Source: Crocinitomicaceae bacterium (lineage in GTDB: Bacteria > Bacteroidota > Bacteroidia > Flavobacteriales_D > Crocinitomicaceae). Taken from it: 5,827 nucleotides of DNA. A program made the position numbers and the translations under genes. This document shows positions 1 to 5,371 of this stretch, piece after piece. Position 1 is the stretch's first letter, and every line of letters begins with the position of its first letter. The stretch lies in NCBI GenBank assembly GCA_023264075.1, contig JALQTG010000334.1, positions 1-5,827 on the forward strand, written 5' to 3'. The notes beneath the pieces were generated by a model, which saw nothing but the letters and a program-made list of their open reading frames with translations, did not search any database and was not told where the DNA came from.

Positions 1-2199
1 ATCGCCATTTGCCATAACCATGCGATAGGCCAATGACAGCGGTTCTGCAACTGTAATCGTCACTGTTAAACTATCGTCAAAGGAAATCGAAGCCGCCTCA
101 ATAATCGGGGCACGCAAGTATGAGATCGCTTCGCCTGGCCATTGTTTCATGGGAACTTCCTCCTTGCCCATTAGCTTGAAATGTGAAATAAAGCGTTCTT
201 TTTCCAATGCCTTTTCGATGGTATTTTTTGAAAAGGTATTGCCATTTTCAAGGTGTACCGTATACTCTTCCAACAAAGGCGTTGTCAATGTGTATTCGGC
301 TTTTCCCGGTGTAACGGCATATAAACCCATAGCCGACATTACATACCAAGCACTCATTTGTCCACAGTCTTCGTTTCCAATTAACCCGTCCGGTTGAGTG
401 GTGTAAAATTCCGTTAACAAACGCTTTACCATGGCATCCGTCTTTTCTGGCTTATCAATGTAATTATACAAATACGCCATATGGTGACTCGGTTCATTAC
501 CGTGCGCATATTGACCTACCAATCCTGTGATGTCCACCTGCGTTCTGCCAGTTGTCTCATTCTCTGCACTGAATAATTCATCCAACTTTTGTTCAAACGC
601 CACAGCGCCACCCATCGCAGCGATCATTCCCTGAACATCTTGCGGTACAAAAAACGAATATTGCCACGAATTTCCTTCGGTGAAATGATTATTTACTTCC
701 CGTGGGTCAAAAGGAGTTAACCATCCCCCATTTTTTCGTGGACGCATTAAATTCGTTTCTGAATCCAGTAAATTGCGCCAAGCGTTGGACCGTTTCATGT
801 ACGTCACATAATCCTCTGTGTGACCTAAATCCAGTGCGACTTGTGCAATACACCAATCATCGTACGCATATTCCAATGTTTTCGAAACATTTTCATGTTC
901 GTCGTCCACGGAAAGGAATCCGTATTTTTCATATTGAGGCAACCCTAAATGATTCCACGTAGCGCTTTTCTTCATGGCCTCAAATGCCTTTTCCATATCT
1001 ACATCGCGTATCCCCTTTGCATAAGCATCTGTTAATACGGATACCGAATGGTAACCAATCATACAATCGGTTTCGTTGCTCGCGAGTTCCCACACGGGTA
1101 AACGACCACCTTGCTCATAATGCACCAAAAAAGTCTGAATGAAATCGCGCGTGCGTTGTTGATCGATGATGGTAAACAACGGATGTGCCGCTCTGAAAGT
1201 GTCCCACAGTGAAAACACTGTATAGTACGTGAAGCCCTCTGCTTTGTGCAGCTGCTTGTCCATACCGCGGTATTGTCCATCCACGTCCATGGCGACATTC
1301 GGGTGAATCATGACGTGATATAATGCAGTGTAGAATATCTTTAGTTTTTCAGCGTCCTGACCGGTCACTTCAATTTTTTGAAGCTCTTTGTTCCACGCGT
1401 TACGTGCTGCCGCTTTTTGCTGTTCAAAATCCCAATGTGGCACTTCAGCAGCCAAGTTGTGTTGACCTCCTTTTTCATTCACAAAGGAAAATCCGACTTT
1501 CACCAATACTTCACGAGTAGCATCGAGTTGAAGGTCTAAAATCACTTTTGTACTGTCTTCATTGAAGCGTGCCGAAAATGACTGGTCGAATTGCACGTAT
1601 CCATACGCATGTTGTTCCGTTGCCCACGCTTTGCTCACACGCTTCAACGTCAATGTTTTATCGTCCAACAATTCAATCGCTCCTTCCAACAACTCATCGC
1701 GATGTGTAAGGTCGATAATGATACTGCTCTCTCCTTCAGGGAATGTATAACGGTGCATTCCCACACGAGTGGATGTCGTTAATTCCACCTTAATTCCATT
1801 GTATAGTGTGACCTCATAAAACCCAGGTTCAGCTTTTTCATTTTCGTGCGAAAAGGAAGCGCGGTAGTCTTTTTGGGAAAATCCGCCTTTCCCCGTCATG
1901 GGCATGAACATTAAATCTCCATAATCACTCACCCCTGTTCCACTTAAATGGGTATGCGAAAAGCCATAAATGATCGAATCGCTGTAATGATAACCACTAC
2001 ACCCGTCCCAACTTCCGTCTACGCGTGTGTCGGGAGACAATTGCACCATCCCAAAAGGAACTGTCGCTCCAGGGAAGGTATGACCGTGTCCTCCGGTTCC
2101 AACAAAAGGGTTCACATAACTGGCGAAATCACCATGTATTGGTTGTTCTGCACAACTCGCGAGAATGGCAACGAGGGAAATGATAAGTAACTTTTTCAT
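1..2199 (-). CDS. GH92 family alpha-mannosidase, exported lipoprotein (3' end cut by window edge)
   Basis: Reading from ATG at 2199 gives 733 open codons to base 1 with no stop. Residues 1-16 are a lipoprotein signal peptide (MKKLLIISLVAILASC), with Cys16 the expected lipidated residue, so the enzyme is probably anchored in the periplasm or on the cell surface. GH92 enzymes are Ca2+-dependent, inverting exo-alpha-mannosidases acting on mannans and N-glycans. The N-terminal beta-sandwich (about 25-260) contains VNPFVGTGGHGHTFPGA (29-45) and SHTHLSGTG (81-89). The (alpha/alpha)6 catalytic domain (about 270-690) contains SLWDTFRAAHPL around Asp333, NETDCMIGYHS (375-385), LEYAYDDW (442-449), HFTEGNSWQY, HGNEPSHH (566-573) and GNEDCGQMSAWY. 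Glu508 is the likely general acid; Asp611 is a candidate base by family position. From about residue 697 a short beta-rich tail begins, possibly a chitobiase-C-terminal-like module. No susC/susD genes are in view. The family is clear; the linkage hydrolysed cannot be told. Confidence 0.96.
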   Translation of the reverse strand, partial: MKKLLIISLVAILASCAEQPIHGDFASYVNPFVGTGGHGHTFPGATVPFGMVQLSPDTRVDGSWDGCSGYHYSDSIIYGFSHTHLSGTGVSDYGDLMFMPMTGKGGFSQKDYRASFSHENEKAEPGFYEVTLYNGIKVELTTSTRVGMHRYTFPEGESSIIIDLTHRDELLEGAIELLDDKTLTLKRVSKAWATEQHAYGYVQFDQSFSARFNEDSTKVILDLQLDATREVLVKVGFSFVNEKGGQHNLAAEVPHWDFEQQKAAARNAWNKELQKIEVTGQDAEKLKIFYTALYHVMIHPNVAMDVDGQYRGMDKQLHKAEGFTYYTVFSLWDTFRAAHPLFTIIDQQRTRDFIQTFLVHYEQGGRLPVWELASNETDCMIGYHSVSVLTDAYAKGIRDVDMEKAFEAMKKSATWNHLGLPQYEKYGFLSVDDEHENVSKTLEYAYDDWCIAQVALDLGHTEDYVTYMKRSNAWRNLLDSETNLMRPRKNGGWLTPFDPREVNNHFTEGNSWQYSFFVPQDVQGMIAAMGGAVAFEQKLDELFSAENETTGRTQVDITGLVGQYAHGNEPSHHMAYLYNYIDKPEKTDAMVKRLLTEFYTTQPDGLIGNEDCGQMSAWYVMSAMGLYAVTPGKAEYTLTTPLLEEYTVHLENGNTFSKNTIEKALEKERFISHFKLMGKEEVPMKQWPGEAISYLRAPIIEAASISFDDSLTVTITVAEPLSLAYRMVMANGD

Positions 2200-2204
2200 G
2201 GGCT

Positions 2205-2212
2205 TAAATATA
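2205..2212 (-). promoter_or_regulatory. Candidate -7 box (TATATTTA) of the GH92 gene
   Basis: On the minus strand TATATTTA matches the Bacteroidota -7 consensus TAnnTTTG at five of its six defined positions. Only five bases separate it from the ATG at 2199, so transcription would begin at or next to the start codon. No TTG is seen at the usual -33 distance. The box may simply be the AT-rich leader that Bacteroidota use for ribosome recruitment; the call is tentative. Confidence 0.3.
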
Positions 2213-2225
2213 GGTATTCGGAGGG

Positions 2226-2268
2226 AAAGTTTAGAATTCAGAGTTTTGAGTTCTGAGTTCTACACTTT
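2226..2268 (-). terminator. 43-base inverted repeat downstream of rlmF, possible terminator
   Basis: The arms AAAGT-T-TAGAATTCAGA (2226-2242) and TCTGAGTTCTA-C-ACTTT (2252-2268) pair over 17 positions around a 9-base loop (2243-2251). Fifteen are Watson-Crick pairs; one (2231/2263) is a mismatch. The pair 2237/2257 is G.U in a plus-strand transcript but C.A in the rlmF transcript. The hairpin begins five bases after the rlmF stop codon, a natural place for a terminator. The downstream arm ends in ACTTT followed by CCCTCC, so there is no good U-tract. It could instead be an mRNA 3'-end stabiliser or a REP-like element. Confidence 0.45.
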
Positions 2269-2274
2269 AAACTC
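2226..2274. repeat. Degenerate heptad (7-base) tandem repeat
   Basis: On the plus strand seven consecutive 7-base units can be read: aaagttt, agaattc, agagttt, tgagttc, tgagttc, tacactt, taaactc. Two are identical and most others differ from TGAGTTC by one to four bases. The repeat fills most of the 73-base gap between rlmF and the GH92 gene, and its last two bases fall in the rlmF stop codon. I have the impression that 7-base degenerate repeats of this kind are common between genes in Bacteroidota, but I cannot confirm that here. Confidence 0.6.
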
Positions 2275-3232
2275 ATGCTTTCCAGCGTTCAGCGCACCAT
2301 TGTTTTCGTTCCTCCTTGTTAAGGAAGGTCCAGGCTACAATTCTGCTGGACTTGTTTCCGGTTCCCATAGGGATCGTTTTAACTTCCTCTGCTTTCGCCA
2401 TTTTAAGCGCTTGATAAATTCCTTTGAGGTTCGATTGTTTCGATACGAGGGTAGAAAACCAAAGGCAGTTTTTTTCGAATTTCTTACTCTCCTTAAGGAG
2501 GTTATGAATGAACTTACGTTCTCCACCATCATACACTAACTCATTGTGTTTGCCGGAAAAATTAAGCGCTGGCTGCTTCACTTTGGACCCCGTGAGGTTC
2601 TCTACTTTACGACGCGTTCCTTGCTTCGCTTCTTCCGCAGAGGCATGAAAAGGTGGATTGCACATGGTAAAATCGACTTTCTCCTCTTTCCCGAGAACAC
2701 CATACAATACGTCCTTTGGGTTCTTTTGCAAGCGCCCTTCGATGTGCCCTTTCAATGAGGGATTTCCGTTTACTATTTTCATCGCAGCTTCCAACGAAGC
2801 CGGGTTTACCTCTGCCCCAATGAAGCTCCATTGGTATTCAGTCACTCCGAGCAACGGATAAATACAACTCGCCCCCATTCCAATGTCTAACCCCACAATG
2901 CGCTCCCCAGTGGGAATCTTTCCATAATTATGCTCCGCCAATAGATCTGCAAGGTAATGTACGTAATCAACTCGGCCAGGAACCGGGGGGCATAAATTTT
3001 CATCCGGGAATTCCCAGTATTGAATTCCATAGTCATTGAATAACAATGCAGTATTCAGTAATTTGACTGCCTTAGGGTTTGAAAAGTCGACAGAATAATC
3101 ACCAAACCTATTTAACCGAACAAAATCGCCTAATTCCGGAACAGTCTTTACCAATATCGCTAGGTCGTAACGATCTCTGTTTCTATTTCGCCGATGAAGA
3201 CGTTTTTTCTCTTCGTGTTTTGGGGTAGCCAT
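2273..3232 (-). CDS. rlmF: 23S rRNA (adenine(1618)-N(6))-methyltransferase RlmF
   Basis: This 319-residue cytosolic enzyme matches the RlmF/YbiN family, which uses S-adenosylmethionine to methylate N6 of A1618 in 23S rRNA; the E. coli protein has a very similar length. The N-terminus is basic (HRRNRNRDRYD, 13-23), followed by the family-typical stretch DFSNPKAVKLLNTALL (49-64) and WEFPDENLCPPVPGRVDYV (73-91). The SAM-binding motif I is GLDIGMGASCIYPLLG (114-129), and acidic Glu141 in GAEVNPAS probably follows beta-2. The N6-adenine methyltransferase motif is NPPF (192-195). The C-terminus KSSRIVAWTFLNKEE (294-308) is also typical. The start at 3232 gives a full-length protein and lies 10 bases after the stop of the upstream lipoprotein gene, so the two are probably cotranscribed. 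Stop is TGA. The function is confidently inferred from family motifs. Confidence 0.95.
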   Translation of the reverse strand: MATPKHEEKKRLHRRNRNRDRYDLAILVKTVPELGDFVRLNRFGDYSVDFSNPKAVKLLNTALLFNDYGIQYWEFPDENLCPPVPGRVDYVHYLADLLAEHNYGKIPTGERIVGLDIGMGASCIYPLLGVTEYQWSFIGAEVNPASLEAAMKIVNGNPSLKGHIEGRLQKNPKDVLYGVLGKEEKVDFTMCNPPFHASAEEAKQGTRRKVENLTGSKVKQPALNFSGKHNELVYDGGERKFIHNLLKESKKFEKNCLWFSTLVSKQSNLKGIYQALKMAKAEEVKTIPMGTGNKSSRIVAWTFLNKEERKQWCAERWKA

Positions 3233-3242
3233 GCAGGTTCGA

Positions 3243-3602
3243 TTATTCGGGTTGAAGAACCAGCGTGTTCACAATTCCGCGACTCTCCCGTTGTAACCAG
3301 TACGGACTTTCTTTCGACCAAAACAGCAATGAAACCACACCTTCAGTAACCGGTACGAGATATTCACAATACACGATGGGTGGATCAGTTTTCACGGTGG
3401 GCTTCCGATGGTATTGAATGACTTGAATCGTCGGTGTGCCATCCAATAACTCTGAACTGGTTACGTTGAATACAGGGAATTCCGCCTTACGATTCACGAG
3501 GTACTCTTCCCCTTCTATCGTTTCAAAAGTTGTCCCAATAAATAATTTCGAGGATGAACACGCTGTCAAAAGCGCCAACACCAATAAAAAACCATATCTC
3601 AT
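3243..3602 (-). CDS. Small lipoprotein of unknown function, upstream of rlmF
   Basis: This encodes 119 residues. Residues 1-15 (MRYGFLLVLALLTAC) form a short, clean lipoprotein signal peptide, with Cys15 followed by Ser-Ser-Ser. That supports both the start at 3602 and export to the envelope. The mature part, about 104 residues, has no membrane segment. It alternates hydrophobic and polar residues (for example TPTIQVIQYHRKPTV, 56-70, and VYCEYLVPVTEGVVSLLFW, 77-95), which suggests a small beta-sandwich or beta-barrel fold. One further cysteine (Cys79) is present. I do not recognise the family. The stop codon is 10 bases from the rlmF start, so the genes probably share a transcript. A functional link to rRNA methylation is not implied. 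Confidence 0.85.
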   Translation of the reverse strand: MRYGFLLVLALLTACSSSKLFIGTTFETIEGEEYLVNRKAEFPVFNVTSSELLDGTPTIQVIQYHRKPTVKTDPPIVYCEYLVPVTEGVVSLLFWSKESPYWLQRESRGIVNTLVLQPE

Positions 3603-3606
3603 ACTG

Positions 3607-3614
3607 CAAGTATA
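3607..3614 (-). promoter_or_regulatory. Candidate -7 box (TATACTTG) upstream of the lipoprotein-rlmF pair
   Basis: TATACTTG on the minus strand matches TAnnTTTG at all defined positions but one. It ends four bases before the ATG at 3602, so the transcript would be nearly leaderless. There is no clear TTG element at the -33 distance. The rest of the 103-base gap up to 3705 shows nothing else convincing, only a weak ttgag/ctcaa inverted repeat at 3681-3703 behind the zinc-ribbon gene. Confidence 0.35.
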
Positions 3615-3705
3615 CGTGAAAAAAACTCGCCATGCATTTCGTTCATGGTAGAATCAGCCCTATTGCGGAGAAGCAAAGCATTGAGAGATCCAACGTTCCC
3701 TCAAA

Positions 3706-3885
3706 CTATTCAATGATCTTATTGCCGTGCTTATCCATTTTACAGCCACATTTCTCGCAATTCCAACCGCCATGAACTAACTGCTCGAGATTCTTCGGAA
3801 TTCTTAAGGCGGGTTGTTTTTCACCACAATCCGGACACTTTACCTCATCCAAATTTATCCCCCATTTGTTGTTATTGTTCGTCAT
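3706..3885 (-). CDS. 59-residue zinc-ribbon protein, uncharacterised
   Basis: An ATG at 3885 opens a 59-codon frame ending in TAG at 3706-3708. The product starts MTNNNNKWGINLDEVKCPDC, then GEKQPALRIPKNLEQL, and ends GGWNCEKCGCKMDKHGNKIIE-like (read as GGWNCEKCGC, 39-48, plus an eleven-residue tail). Two CxxC knuckles, Cys17/Cys20 and Cys43/Cys46, are spaced as in a treble-clef or rubredoxin-like zinc ribbon. Extra Cys48 follows, giving C-x2-C-x-C. There is no signal peptide, so it is presumably cytosolic. The segment between the knuckles contains Pro-Lys-Asn-Leu and a Trp before the second knuckle. The coding pattern, the paired knuckles and intact frame make a real gene likely despite the size. 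The function is unknown: zinc-ribbon proteins this small may bind nucleic acid or protein, but nothing here decides. The SDR gene upstream is 145 bases away and the lipoprotein gene downstream 103 bases away, so it may be transcribed alone. Confidence 0.85.
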   Translation of the reverse strand: MTNNNNKWGINLDEVKCPDCGEKQPALRIPKNLEQLVHGGWNCEKCGCKMDKHGNKIIE

Positions 3886-3886
3886 C

Positions 3887-3932
3887 GTTATTAGTTATTT
3901 AGTGATTGATTACTTGATTTCTAGCGTCATGC
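3887..3932. repeat. Second degenerate heptad-repeat patch
   Basis: The plus strand reads gttatta, gttattt, agtgatt, gattact, tgatttc and then drifts through tagcgtc and atgctc. The 7-base rhythm is clear for the first five units and weak afterwards, and some units are shifted by an apparent indel. The patch lies in the leader of the zinc-ribbon gene and contributes its AT-rich upstream bases (minus strand AATAACTAATAACG before ATG). Confidence 0.4.
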
Positions 3933-3953
3933 TCTCAGCGCACCATCCTCTAA

Positions 3954-3961
3954 CAAATATA
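3954..3961 (-). promoter_or_regulatory. Perfect -7 box (TATATTTG), likely promoter of the zinc-ribbon gene
   Basis: The minus-strand octamer TATATTTG matches all defined bases of the Bacteroidota -7 consensus TAnnTTTG. It lies 68 bases upstream of the ATG at 3885, in the 145-base gap after the SDR stop codon, giving a leader of about 60 bases that includes the heptad patch. No TTG is present 17-23 bases upstream, so the -33 element is absent or degenerate. The rest of this gap (3962-4030) shows only AT-rich bases, including ttatataaagttaag, and no convincing terminator for the SDR gene. Confidence 0.45.
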
Positions 3962-4030
3962 CATGAAATGCAGCGGAAAGAAACTACACTCCCCTTATAT
4001 AAAGTTAAGTTTAACGCTGCACACTCCTTC

Positions 4031-4861
4031 CTATTTATCAACAGTGAGTGCATTGATTGCGTGCCACAATTGCTCCGCGACAACCATGTCGTAAGAGTAA
4101 GATGTTGTGCGCGTCACCCTCCTGTTCGCATAATATTCTCCAGACGTCAATTCTTCGGCCGATCGGTCGATTAAGTAAAGATGTGTCTGCGCTCCCTTAC
4201 TAGGGGATTTACCAAATAACTTAAAGATAGAACGCGAAAACCAACCCGCACTTCTTCCCAATTCGGTATTGACCATTCCAGGATGAACGCAATAATAAGA
4301 TAGCCCCTCGAAAGCTTCCTGCTTAGCCAACCAACGCGTTAAAAGCAGAATACCGAGCTTCGATTGTCGGTAAGCTTGAAAGCCTGAGAATTTCTTTCGG
4401 AACTCGAGGTCAGAAAAATTAATTGTTCCTTGGTGCAAGGCCGAAGAGGTGAAAATGACCTTTGCTCCTTCTCCTTTAGGCATGTTAGCGATCAACCGCT
4501 GAAACATCACCACAGGCGCAAGAAGATTAACTTGGAGGGTTTCCTCAATTTCATCTATAGTTTCCTTGAACTCAAAGTTCCACAATCCAGCGTTCAGTAT
4601 CAATAGGTCGATTTGAGCACTATGTGCGCCGACTTGTTCGCAGGCCTCTAAGATGGACTTCAGAGAAGATAAATCACAGGAAATGGTTTTTATGCTTGCG
4701 TGAACGTTCTTCTTCGATAAGTCGCTCTTCAAGGCTGCCATTTTCTTCTCAGAACGTCCCAATACAATTAAAGAATATCCGCACATTACAAGCTCGTGAG
4801 CGATTACTTTACCAATCCCAGAAGTGGCTCCAGTAATTACAGCTATTTTAGTTTTTGTCAT
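4031..4861 (-). CDS. Short-chain dehydrogenase/reductase, retinol-dehydrogenase-like
   Basis: The 276-residue product is a complete classical-type SDR, an NAD(P)-dependent cytosolic oxidoreductase with a Rossmann fold. The glycine-rich cofactor loop is TGATSGIG (10-17). Arg36 in VLGRS after beta-2 favours NADP(H), and Asp63 in CDLSS contacts the adenine in this family. NAG is at 90-92 and the structural Asn at 112 (VNLLAP). The active site is Ser140 (FTSSALH), Tyr164 and Lys168 (YRQSK), and Asn112 completes the tetrad. The 24-residue Ser-Tyr spacing, containing INFSDLEFRKKF, is longer than usual and resembles retinol dehydrogenase, WWOX and protochlorophyllide-reductase-like SDRs. HPGMVNTEL (193-201) is the usual segment after the active site. 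The substrate cannot be deduced. The ATG at 4861 places the glycine-rich loop at the normal distance. A promoter is predicted directly upstream, so this gene can be expressed independently. Confidence 0.93.
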   Translation of the reverse strand: MTKTKIAVITGATSGIGKVIAHELVMCGYSLIVLGRSEKKMAALKSDLSKKNVHASIKTISCDLSSLKSILEACEQVGAHSAQIDLLILNAGLWNFEFKETIDEIEETLQVNLLAPVVMFQRLIANMPKGEGAKVIFTSSALHQGTINFSDLEFRKKFSGFQAYRQSKLGILLLTRWLAKQEAFEGLSYYCVHPGMVNTELGRSAGWFSRSIFKLFGKSPSKGAQTHLYLIDRSAEELTSGEYYANRRVTRTTSYSYDMVVAEQLWHAINALTVDK

Positions 4862-4894
4862 GTGGTTGGATTAAAATTGCATTTCGAATAGGCA

Positions 4895-4924
4895 TAAAGA
4901 TAACCAATTCATCCTTCGGTTCAA
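4895..4924 (-). promoter_or_regulatory. Candidate promoter of the SDR gene (TTG-N19-TATCTTTA)
   Basis: On the minus strand TTG (4924-4922) is followed after 19 bases by TATCTTTA (4902-4895). This fits the Flavobacterium-type arrangement TTG-N17-23-TAnnTTTG except for the last base of the -7 box. It would give a leader of roughly 25-30 bases before ATG 4861. The TTG overlaps the stop codon of the upstream lipoprotein gene, so the 59-base gap holds the promoter and little else. It is the only site in the window with both elements at the expected spacing. Confidence 0.45.
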
Positions 4925-5295
4925 GATGACTTTCTTCTGCATTGCGCATGCCGCGTACACTTACCGTCGACATAATCTCCGCACGGCGTACCAATGTAAT
5001 CAGGGTCTTCGAAAGGGTCTGGCGGAAAAACATCTACATCTATTTCTTCTGCTGCTGGACGCATCACTTTCTTGACGACCTTTTTTGTGGTCGTTGTTTT
5101 CCGGATGATGCGCTTCGGCGGGATAGAATCTGATGTTGTAATGGCTAACGTATCGGGAGTCGGTTTGGCCACAGTGATTACTGTATCTATTTCAATCTTT
5201 TTCGTCTGAGGCTGTATGCTCGCCTCCTCTTGACATCCTAAAAACATCAAGGACAACCCGATAACAACTACTTTATCACTGAGTAAAGCTTTCAT
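4921..5295 (-). CDS. Small lipoprotein with Thr/Lys-rich linker and cysteine-containing C-terminus
   Basis: This encodes 124 residues from ATG at 5295. The signal peptide (MKALLSDKVVVIGLSLMFLG) ends at Cys21. The next residues, Gln-Glu-Glu, are acidic after the lipidated cysteine, which in some Bacteroidota favours export to the cell surface. The mature chain looks largely disordered. Residues 38-62 are rich in Thr, Val and Pro (VITVAKPTPDTLAITTSDS), 62-80 are strongly basic (RIIRKTTTTKKVVKKVMRP), and 83-99 are acidic with several prolines. The last 24 residues hold GTPCGDYVDGKCTRHAQCR with Cys105, Cys113 and Cys119. That compact Gly/Cys/His motif is the only part likely to fold or bind metal. 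I do not recognise the family. Its neighbours are the SDR gene (59 bases downstream) and the outer-membrane protein gene (76 bases upstream). Confidence 0.82.
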   Translation of the reverse strand: MKALLSDKVVVIGLSLMFLGCQEEASIQPQTKKIEIDTVITVAKPTPDTLAITTSDSIPPKRIIRKTTTTKKVVKKVMRPAAEEIDVDVFPPDPFEDPDYIGTPCGDYVDGKCTRHAQCRRKSS

Positions 5296-5312
5296 GGTAA
5301 ACTGTTAATGTT

Positions 5313-5320
5313 CAAAGCTA
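5313..5320 (-). promoter_or_regulatory. Perfect -7 box (TAGCTTTG) of the cysteine-tail lipoprotein gene
   Basis: TAGCTTTG on the minus strand fits TAnnTTTG at every defined position and ends 17 bases before ATG 5295, giving a short leader of about 10-12 bases. The nearest upstream TTG is 25 bases away, slightly outside the usual 17-23 range. The position in the 76-base gap after the outer-membrane protein gene supports a separate promoter. Confidence 0.5.
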
Positions 5321-5345
5321 ATCATTTGTCCCGAGTTATCCATGC

Positions 5346-5364
5346 CAACATCAATTGATTGTTG
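5346..5364. repeat. 19-base palindrome after the outer-membrane protein gene
   Basis: The plus strand reads CAACA-TCAATTGA-T-TGTTG: the outer arms CAACA and TGTTG pair exactly around the 8-base palindrome TCAATTGA, with one extra base. On the minus strand it starts seven bases after the TAA at 5372-5374. No T-run follows on the minus strand (GGCATGGATAAC), so it is a poor intrinsic terminator. It also sits upstream of the next gene's -7 box, where a regulator could bind. The role is undetermined. Confidence 0.3.
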
Positions 5365-5371
5365 CCTTCGA

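Noticed and set aside
149..2190. Several plus-strand and minus-strand short open frames across 149-2190
   Set aside because: All lie over the continuous GH92 frame on the minus strand, which is explained by strong family motifs; the short frames show no recognisable domain or signal.
2165..2539. Plus-strand 124-codon frame running through the heptad repeat into rlmF
   Set aside because: It is antisense to GH92, the repeat and rlmF. Its repetitive SLEFRVLSSEF-like part is just the translated heptad repeat.
3681..3703. Possible terminator after the zinc-ribbon gene (ttgag...ctcaa)
   Set aside because: Only five paired bases with a long loop and no T-run; too weak to call.
2226..3946. The two heptad patches as a CRISPR array or transposon ends
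   Set aside because: Units are 7 bases, contiguous and degenerate without spacers. No transposase, terminal inverted repeat pair or target duplication is visible around them.
3994..4016. AT-rich ttatataaagttaagtttaac as a plus-strand promoter or hairpin
   Set aside because: No plus-strand gene follows, and the paired bases (gttaa/ttaac) are too few for a stable structure.
3866..4174. Plus-strand 102-codon frame over the zinc-ribbon start and SDR end
   Set aside because: It runs antisense through the 3' end of the SDR gene and the promoter region; the hydrophobic start comes from AT-rich repeat DNA.
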